From NCBI GenBank assembly GCA_028285495.1, contig JANQPB010000044.1, forward strand, positions 186,001-250,000: 64,000 nt of DNA. The letters are read 5' to 3'. Both the position numbers and the translations under genes were made by a program. Below, one piece after another: positions 63,601 to 64,000 of this stretch; the stretch's first letter is position 1, and the number at the start of each line of letters is the position of its first letter. This DNA comes from Acidimicrobiales bacterium. Its GTDB lineage: Bacteria; Actinomycetota; Acidimicrobiia; Acidimicrobiales; SZUA-35. The notes under the pieces are model-generated. The model saw only the letters and a program-made list of their open reading frames with translations, had not been told where the DNA came from and searched no databases.

Positions 63601-64000
63601 CGACGTCGCGACCGAACTCGACCGTGCCGGAGAAGGTGACGCCGAGGCCACCCTCGGTCTCCGAGATCTTCTGCTCCGCCTTCACCGTGCCGTCGGCGTC
63701 GAGGAACAGGACGTAGACCGCACCGTGGTTGGTCCCGCCGTCGTCGTCGCGGAAGGCGCCGACGGCGAGATCGACGATCCCGTCGCCGTCCAGGTCACCG
63801 AGCGAGGCGACGTTGCGGCCGAACTGATCGGTGTCGTCGAGCGGCCCGGTCAACCCGCCCTGGGTGCTCGAGATCTTCTGCTCGCCCTTGACGGTTCCGT
63901 CGGCGTTCAGGAAAAGGATGTGGACGGCGCCGCGGCTGGAGCCGCCGTCGTCGTCCTGGTAGGCGCCGACGGCGAGATCGACGATCCCGTCGCCGTCGAG
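42644..64000 (-). CDS. giant repetitive surface protein (FG-GAP, CSLREA/beta-helix, LamG), 5' end off the window
   Basis: One uninterrupted frame of 7,118 codons from the right edge to TAG 42644; the start and any signal peptide lie beyond 64000. From the N-terminal side it holds six FG-GAP/VCBS repeats, a roughly 200-residue lectin-like region, two CSLREA/beta-helix modules, a calcium-type acidic segment, six more FG-GAP repeats, nine further CSLREA/beta-helix modules, and a LamG-like domain with a short tail ending SLGPLDRR. FG-GAP and LamG are carbohydrate/protein-binding folds and the Asp-rich DxDGDG loops bind Ca2+, so an adhesin-like outer role is likely. No LPxTG or other sorting signal is seen at the C-terminus. 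Long frames on the opposite strand are codon-bias shadows. Confidence 0.9.
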   Translation of the reverse strand, partial: LDGDGIVDLAVGAYQDDDGGSSRGAVHILFLNADGTVKGEQKISSTQGGLTGPLDDTDQFGRNVASLGDLDGDGIVDLAVGAFRDDDGGTNHGAVYVLFLDADGTVKAEQKISETEGGLGVTFSGTVEFGRDVAGLGDVDGDGINDLAVGSTQDDDGGADRGAVYVLLLNADGTVKSAQKISDSGGGLATTLDDDDELGAGLAGIGDLDGDGIRDLVVGAAGDDDGASAAGALYVLFLNADGTVKAEQKISPTSGGFAAEASSGDGFGSSVTAVGDLDGDGTVDLAVGTPGDDDGAGGAGAVHLLFLDRSGTVRNQAKISASSGGLTGPLDSFDSFGSGVAALGDLDGDGTISIAVGAHGDDDGGGSAGAVYVLELTDACTFGTGYGSACPYTSLADVPDDVDGRLWFDFGAGAFEASVSSDEGGAWVQVLQYNHEGGTNPALDVRAAAAAWPTYSGAARGTDQSGTQFWGHIGQAAAAAIPDAAADLELRWYGESSGHSRVIHFRSPVLGEFQGDAADGFTTGGIATSHALLTGHTANLPAAATSEYTDEGDLALTNFPYWLAGTHHWGIAGTGTRWEADDPSSGSSLDTVHRVWVRVERPSLTVNSTGDGGDTSAGDGVCSTGGTVADGTTECTLRAAVEEANANTSITTIDFAIPTTDAGYTAGSPDTWTIEPASAALPDVTATVTIDATTQTGWVDQPIITLDGTTRAGFASGDDGFDLRGAGTIVRGFAIVGWPDEGVTLSVDGVTVAGNWFGIAADGTRTPLGDNDLSVGGGANAVIGGSGANDGNRFGATGGIGIQLSGSTSGTLIEGNAFGLLADGVTSSTPAGTLLRTTGTATGVVVHDNRFAYSVSGTSAINLFAPGTVTFTANVFGEDEAGGAAPAGHAALSVGGAAQVTFGGAGVGDGNTVRNANRDGISVSDPGATVTILGNSIAANTDLGIDLGGDDVTANDAGDGDAGANDLLNFPAITGATESGGTVTVEFDLDVPVNGDGYRIEFFSNASGADSSGYGEGETYLGSTDVAGTGTGYTFDYAGSVGDVVTATATQISGAGFGPTSELSIAYTANDGSVTVNSTGDGADTVPGNGVCDTGGTNSEGADECTLRAAIEEANATAQIDTIDFSIPNSDPSHVYYRDDSTADSLGTPVVTTLADGSITDFDPDYPVDPFSWWEVQVTGALPTVTAAVTIDGTTQPSWQANTATGGGAVDAVIPVVVTGDGSTLLVIGGSGSTVRGLNLAGGSSSATVLTLQGGGGHTVEGSWVLTGPVGIANGSGDDGIVVASGADGNTIGGPDPADRVLVGNGNGTNGVRIGSDTNTMHNVWVGAKVTGAEELAGYNDVPIAIDGDDNVLGTVGAGVVVSAGLNDMLSIIGDRNTVRASSFGLRPDGTPSAESRRDLVDIEGNDNTFGGIGAGEGNVVVADDTNAVPAVLISGGTGNSVLGSLLRDGSQLYLDIDPAGVNANDAGDADSGDNDLLNHPVITLVTPSGGTATVDYRLDVPAGNYRVELYADTTVTRAEPGHGAGQALVGSQSITHTGSGAETFQATITNSTRYWLAATATVDLGGGDHGSTSEFGPTVCVGDADGDGLCDGYEDADADADQDPATTPGPDTDGDTTADYLDADDDGDGTPTTSEDADPNGDGDPRDAGDIDRDGQPDYLDLPTLVTSTNVADDQKISGTAGGFTGPVSAGDRFGGAVAAIGDLDGDGIVDLVAGDIFDDDGGGNVGAVYVLFLNADGTVKGEQKISDFAGGLAAPLDAGDAFGGGVAGIGDLDGDGLGDLAIGARSDDDGGSARGAVHVLFLNADGTVKREQKISDTAGGLTATLADDDRFGIQVSGLGDVDGDGLPDLAVGSRGDDGGSDRGAVHVLFLHADGTVKGEQKISDTAGGFTFGLDDGDLFGRDVAGLGDVDGDGVPDLAVGVEADDDGGSGRGAVYVLFLNANGTVKGGQKISDTAGGFTLGLDDGDRFGGPGVGAVGDLDLDGVPDLLVGAAFDDAGQTDRGAAHILLLNGDGTVKSARAIDSDSSDFTGPLSAADEFGHSLAGLGDLDGDGTIDLAIGAPGDGDGGAVWIIDLAPEELTATVNSTGDAGDANPGDHVCDTGGTNADGADECTLRAAVEEANASVNVNAIDFALPASDGGHSGGVWTISPGSAYPTIDQPVTIDGTTQTGFTSTPVVEVDAGGIGGSNDAIEIDTGGGAVTMRGLAVLDAPDTLLTISGGTGHVIAGNHFGADAAGTTATNDGVGAVILVQGGSDITIGGTTAADRNVIVDGPNGIVVDRFASLDGVTIAGNHIGVDVTGTTAIGSMTSDGILVDDGATNVVIGGSATGAGNVIGGVGQDGVQIDSEATDGAIIEGNSIGVGADGATALTVGRSGIAISGGADSFSAIDNVIGNTASPGIWIAGDTDSGVVQGNRIGIDGSGNPHPIQMSGVHLDTSGGDPTGVLIGGVDPGDGNIITNVGAGGSTVDGIRQTSTGTNTFLGNAIFGNQGLGIDLAADGVTVNDAGDGDGGPNGLLNVPVVTAADESGGIVSVDYRLDAPAGTYRIEFFENPSGADPTNHGEGETFVHAHSITHTGSGSETFATSYSGSDAVALTATATQDLGGGSNGATSELSTAYLIGGRTITVNSTEDGADTNLGNSACDTGGTNSQGATECTLRAAIGEANASPDVRSIEFDLPATEAGHSGGVWTVTVASGLPSIDAAVGIDATTQSGWASSPGTPVVAVDAGGTAAGTDGLRIDPTTGAVTVRGLAITDAPDNIVDIRSGSGHLLAGNHLGVDAAGTASSYTSAAAGVHVQGGTSIVVGGTGTNDGNVISGGANGIVIDGTGSVDDVTIEGNLIGTDVTGNAAIGVTFDGIRVQDGATNVVIGGSAAGAGNVIGGTGGEAIQVQDEATDGVVIEGNSIGVGLEGTSALSIAGEGVLISGGADGASILDNVIGNTGGDGIELDGAIDGATVQGNRVGIDGSDGAHPIAGHGILVDDGGGNPTGILIGGTGVGDGNTIANVDTGGANDGIRQRSTGTNTFLGNLVTGSGGLAIDLGVNGVTANDAGDVDTGPNGLLNFPVITDLAESAGTLNVDYDLDAPAGDYRIEFFVNSSADDSGNGEGETFVGAQSITHTGSGAESFSTAFTGTRAAVVAATATEDLGSGNYGATSEFSGSASMIVDVNSTGDASDADPGDGVCQTGGTNADGDPECTLRAAIEEANASAAVSEIEFDLRSSDANYVAGSPSYWVTSPSSSAYPAITGVDRLDATTQPGWVDQPLVQVDGSLRSGGDDGINAAANGMTVRGLSLTGWPDDGAGTGNDSVTFAANWFGVDPTGTASANGSSDLIVYGGASGVTIGGGTAADGNVFAAAGADDGIRLDQTAASTDITNNRFGIGADGTTDLGAAGEAIVIDDANATTIDDNRFANFPAAAIVQRSTSTGTVITGNTFGLDDTNGSAPVSQALWTDSSGTITFGGTGAGDGNTIRNAGSNGIQTDASATGAVTVLGNSIAGSTLLGIDLAGDGVTANDAGDVDAGPNDLLNVPVLTDATESGGTVTVTYDLDVPVNGDGYRIEFFANPSGADGSGSGEGETYLGSADVAGSVAGSTFDYSGALGDVVTATATIKAGAGFTATSEFSNSFVVNDGTATVNSTGDGGDAVPGDGACDTGGTSSEGDPECTMRAAIEETNASVLDTIRFDIPTSDGGYTAGPPASWIIRPASSALPDVTGATAIDGSTQAGWVDDPVIELDGTNLSGTEDGITAATAGMTIRSLSFTNWPGGGATTAVDNVTFAANWFGVDPSGAVAGNGGTDLVVASTAAATTIGGATAADANRFAAANGGVLIRDTTANTQVLGNVFGLAGDGVTPTSPTGNGVLTRSSATGVVIDGNRFANTGQAAIDHDATGTAVITDNVFGSDESAGAAPVQRALAVGSTGPARFGGSGAGEGNTVTGADLDAIAVDDPGATVTILGNTIVGSGGLGIDLGDDGVTTNDAGDGDSGPNALLNNPVLANATESGGTVTVTFDLDVPANGDGYRVEFFSNPSGGDPSGHGEGETFLGSTDVAGSVSGSTFDHPGALGDVVTATATRIDGAGFAETSEFSNSFVVNDGVLTVNSTGDTGDAVIGDGACDTGAPNSAGDPECTLRAAIQESNASALAAIDFDIPTSDPNHSSGVWTTSPATALPPTTDTVELDATTQPGWTSAPVVVVDGSGLSGGEDGLVLQGGGSTLRGFSVVGFPVDGISAEGTGGHTIAGNHAGLLPDGSTVVANGDDGIYVAGGADGTVVGGPVTADRNVVAGNGDDGIETQADDVIVENNHVGTDVTGLLDRGNTFDGVVVRGAVRVTVRDNVIAGSGDRGLEASLGVDDLVVVGNSIGVGSDGTTALGNGDDGIRFRDSADRVRIGGTAGGDANTIANNGGDGIEHGDSGAVTVIGTAIVANAGRGIDLGGDGVTANDAGDGDSGPSDLLNHPVLTDATEAGGTVTVTFDLDVPANGDGYRIEFFANPTGGDASGNGEGETLLGSTDVAGSVTGSTFDYPGSLGDVVTATATVKSGAGFGATSEFSNSFIVNDGVLTVNSTGDTGDAIVGDGACDTGGTNSGGDPECTLRAAIEEANASVIDSIDFDVPTSDANHAAGVWTITPAAGPFDDLTDTVTIDATTQPGWTTEPVVGLAGTGYSPGPAAGDDGLDIRATDTVVRGLSIYGWADEAVHVGADRTTLQANRFNVTPTGAVVENATQTANNQLVQVDADDVLVGGPTDPDGNVFAVASAEGLDIGGTSTGTVVEHNHFGVAADETTALGTAADYGLLINDSSTGTVIRTNQFANLDVGAIRASGTATAAITGNVFGTDTGLTASLPVEEALVVAGGASVRFGGTGAGEGNTVRNAAAGAIEVDAAATGTTTILGNSIVGSGDLAIDLATDGVTANDAGDVDTGPNDLLNFPVLTSATIAAGTVTVDFELDAPAGDYRIEFFANPSGADPSGNGEGEILVHSASGTHAGSGAEAFSTSFAGSLGQTITATATRDLGGGSYGVTSELSASTSVVVPDLDVNSTGDVGDAAPGDGVCDTGGTNSEGDPECTLRAAIEEINGAGGNGTSVGFDIPTSDPNHSTGPTAFTLTPAAPYPVIAQQLTIDGATQAGYVTLPVIVIDGSSAGAGADGLQLGAGTDGSTINAVTIHSFDQIAIDLRDSDDHVVTGNVLGLEADGVTAAGNRSGINADTAAGLTIGGTTVADRNVVSANDWGIVIDNDSTDAVITGNHVGTDSTGLLDRGNQFDGIRVVNSSSRARIGGPTAAEANVVSGNGGDGIAVGSGSVLDPVVRGNLVGVGSDGTTALPNDDAGINLGVGLRAQVVDNVIGPAANGILIEDHDDAVVTGNSIGTDATDTQIWSFTGAAVEIGTGADDATIGGTGAGDGNRIRRGATGGVVVAATSGTGHAIVGNSIVANTGPGIDLAGGVEDAAGVTANDAGDVDAGANDLLNRPVISRSVETAPGSLTTRIELDVPAGTYRIELFRAQDDDSLDDSGAGEGETLLGTGSITHTGSGSETFDLVHPGSAGHLVSATATADLGGGDLGSTSEFSRARPALATNELAVNHTGDGGDLTPGDGVCDTGGLNSEGEAACTVRAAIEELNGAAGIDDIRFDLPASDVNHASGVWTIGPAAPLPSMTEAVTIDATTQPGWVAGPGTPVVELDGASAGVSVDGLTIGAPSTTVRGLAIGNFDRTGLVVAAGSTGGTVIAGNHLGTDASGLADRGNGSFGLHLVAGSAGTTVGGSSAADRNVISGNDDAGLTVESDSNVIVGNLIGTDATGLVALANDDDGIRLSSSAAGNTIGQAGAGNVLSGNASDGVETTAIGAGNTIQANTVGLGSDGDTVVANGRHGVVIFESDNNLVGGAGAGEGNVISGNGQRGAVVDGGNTALANANQIVGNLIGTDAAGALDRGNGAGGVLVMQGAVATTIGGATSADGNVIAGNDGAAGSGIGVDDTTTAGTIVRHNRIGTDRTGVAAVANAGSGIGIQGAADTDVLDNLVSGNGADGIRVDGAASGTELYRNLVGVDGAGTAALGNGGDGIEVGAGATGTLVGSVGNGNVVGANAGHGVRLIGATGTVIVANHIGTDSGATVDLGNTGDGVALTGTASSTTTIGGVGGGEGNVISHNLDGISLAAGTGSGQAILGNEIHTNGGFGIDLDGDGVTANDAGDGDAGANDLLNFPVIDNVQRVAGDLIVSLRLDAPAGDYRIELFGNSTADPSGNGEGETPLGGATVTHTGSGAETFSVTVTSPATVLTATATEDLGGGDHGSTSEFAAATPSPDLVIVNSTGDAADAVTGDGQCDTGGTNAAGDPECTLRSAMGEANDATTPVDTIWFAIPATDPGHAAGVWTIGPGSALPTATAADRVIIDASTQTGWAANTIAFAGTGAVGLDGTQAVVIDGSSAGAGVSGLVLDGDDSAVRGVVVGGFGNHGIELNGDGGSVTAVYAGTDAAGTAANGNGGDGIHVIGANASIGGAAAADRVLIAGNGDDGIGLAGLGASGATVSGSIIGSDASTTTALANGASGVRVDAATGVRIGGAAAGDGNVIAGNGLHGVAVAGAAEATVLGNRTAGNGGLAIDLVGGTEAGNGVTANDGGDGDAGPNDLLNRPVLGDAVSAGGIIEVDAALDLPSGTYRLEVFTNPAGADPSGAGETGLLVAASTVVHAGAGSQVVAIGLPGAAGTVVTATVTEDLGGGSYGATSEASNAVAAADLSALRVDDSSVRRSDPVAAGGLDPTVAVTSGVVGNAIDFDGADDRLAGPGLDVVDGALTIGAWIRADTLTGVDRVLSKRDTAANPIYELSVDGGTGEAVATIRLGGPVTVRGGSVGTGAWHQLLATWDGADLVLYVDGAEVDRTAAVGTLALDVDTSAVVGNSDGGGAGFDGRIDHAVIEHRATAAERVAADRTAATDGASLVSVGGQQTGAPGPWTVSSAQARSGGFALLAPETAAGGGAAWAVATGIDEVGTSFRSWWWLSTDTGVDLAAGTRAGPVPTDQLEAALTSPSGWELRRRSGPTSATDAAAAGAPPTGTWVEVEIQTDAAGNSRILIGGVEATGWTAQGGDPASGSLGLRAGLLPTGERWYVDDPTARKLVTPEPVTSLGPLDRR
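43245..43735 (-). other. LamG-like (concanavalin-type) domain of the giant protein
   Basis: About 160 residues with AIDFDGADDRLAGP, LTIGAWIRADTLTGVDRVLSK, WHQLLATWDGADLVLYVDG and IDHAVIEHRATAAERVAADR, the signature of LamG/laminin-G-3 jelly-roll domains that bind glycans. Confidence 0.85.
43840..57748 (-). repeat. CSLREA/beta-helix modules 3-11
   Basis: Nine modules start at VNSTGD-type codons at 57748, 56119, 54499, 53098, 51709, 50323, 48904, 47278 and 45109. Lengths are 1629, 1620, 1401, 1389, 1386, 1419, 1626, 2169 and about 1270 bp. Coils of 23-25 residues carry NxIGTDxTG and GNxI motifs. Modules 5-8 are the most alike at the DNA level. Confidence 0.88.
57770..58995 (-). repeat. FG-GAP repeat block 2 (six repeats)
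   Basis: Six repeats closely similar to block 1 and to each other, sharing LFLNADGTVKGEQKISDTAGG, which points to recent internal duplication. It ends at IDLAPEELTATVNST, where module 3 begins. Confidence 0.9.
59020..59262 (-). repeat. thrombospondin type-3-like acidic calcium segment
   Basis: About 80 residues of DADGDGLCDGYEDADADADQ and further D-x-D-x-D-G units ending PDYLDLPTLV. The pattern matches TSP3-type Ca2+-binding repeats. Confidence 0.75.
59263..62185 (-). repeat. CSLREA/beta-helix modules 1 and 2
   Basis: Each begins VNSTGD...GDGVC..GG...G..ECTLRAA-EEANA and continues as a right-handed beta-helix. Module 1 spans 60776-62185 (1,410 bp) and module 2 about 59263-60775. Each ends with a SEFS/SELS-type strand after a V-x-ATAT motif. 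Confidence 0.85.
62195..62815 (-). other. lectin-like region of the giant protein
   Basis: About 200 residues rich in aromatic residues and Gly (RLWFDFGAGAFEASVSSDEGG, WVQVLQYNHEGGTNP, FPYWLAGTHHWGIAGTG). It resembles fibrinogen-like or carbohydrate-binding domains in composition, but I cannot assign a family. Confidence 0.4.
62880..64000 (-). repeat. FG-GAP repeat block 1 (five full repeats plus one partial)
   Basis: Tandem repeats of about 65-70 residues with the pattern FG..VA.LGDLDGDG..DLAVG, DDDGG, GAVYVLFLNADGTVK, QKIS. The Asp-rich loop is the Ca2+ site of integrin-alpha-like propeller blades. The partial copy at the edge shows that the block continues beyond 64000. Confidence 0.9.

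Overview
The window is very GC-rich, densely coded DNA from an actinobacterium. The inference rests on the mycothiol-type isomerase fold, two F420/LLM-class oxidoreductases, the ethylmalonyl-CoA mutase and the many GTG starts. Giant FG-GAP/beta-helix surface proteins and the general gene mix fit the class Acidimicrobiia, but nothing here proves a genus. No rRNA, tRNA, insertion sequence or CRISPR array was seen.

Layout. 1-2067 (-): the N-terminal 689 residues of a large LuxR-type ATPase regulator, cut by the window edge. 2133-4089: a divergent alpha/beta hydrolase and an uncharacterised Fe(II)/2-oxoglutarate oxygenase. 4155-6598: cytochrome bd oxidase (cydAB). 6599-8888: a TetR regulator divergent from a 14-helix drug exporter, with a visible promoter/operator. 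9034-11001: a glutaredoxin-acetyltransferase fusion, an RDD membrane protein and a mycothiol-type isomerase. 11079-13367: a molybdenum hydroxylase large subunit without its partner subunits. 13519-17435: a methyltransferase, then two lipoproteins (DUF3179; PQQ sugar dehydrogenase-like) and a DM13 protein. 17625-21415: an acyltransferase remnant, two LLM oxidoreductases, an SDR and an SRPBCC protein. 21418-24909: a secreted sulfatase with C-terminal repeats and a TauD-type dioxygenase. 25050-27271: a lipoprotein and an esterase. 27533-30276: ethylmalonyl-CoA mutase translationally coupled to a DUF2889 gene. 30430-33902: a secreted beta-helix protein and a P450. 33859-34608 (-): an Erm-type rRNA methyltransferase. 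34693-38740: a 23-codon ORF, a SyrD-type exporter, a glycosyltransferase and a hydratase in one tightly coupled run. 38768-42690: a DUF389 protein, a redoxin gene and two small genes. 42644-64000 (-): one giant repetitive surface protein of more than 7,100 residues, open at its 5' end.

The most notable item is the redoxin gene at 40514-41770. Its reading frame is interrupted by a single TGA exactly where the family has the first cysteine of its WCxxC motif. The resolving cysteine follows (U-P-P-C). A perfect hairpin with a GGTC loop begins 14 nt downstream. This reads as a selenoprotein with a bacterial SECIS element, not as two genes or a pseudogene.

A second theme is the start signals. About a dozen genes have a TAnnnT or CAnnnT hexamer ending 6-7 nt before the start codon and no Shine-Dalgarno sequence. 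This suggests that leaderless transcripts are common here, and it helps choose starts (for example cydA at 4155 and the TauD gene at GTG 24909).
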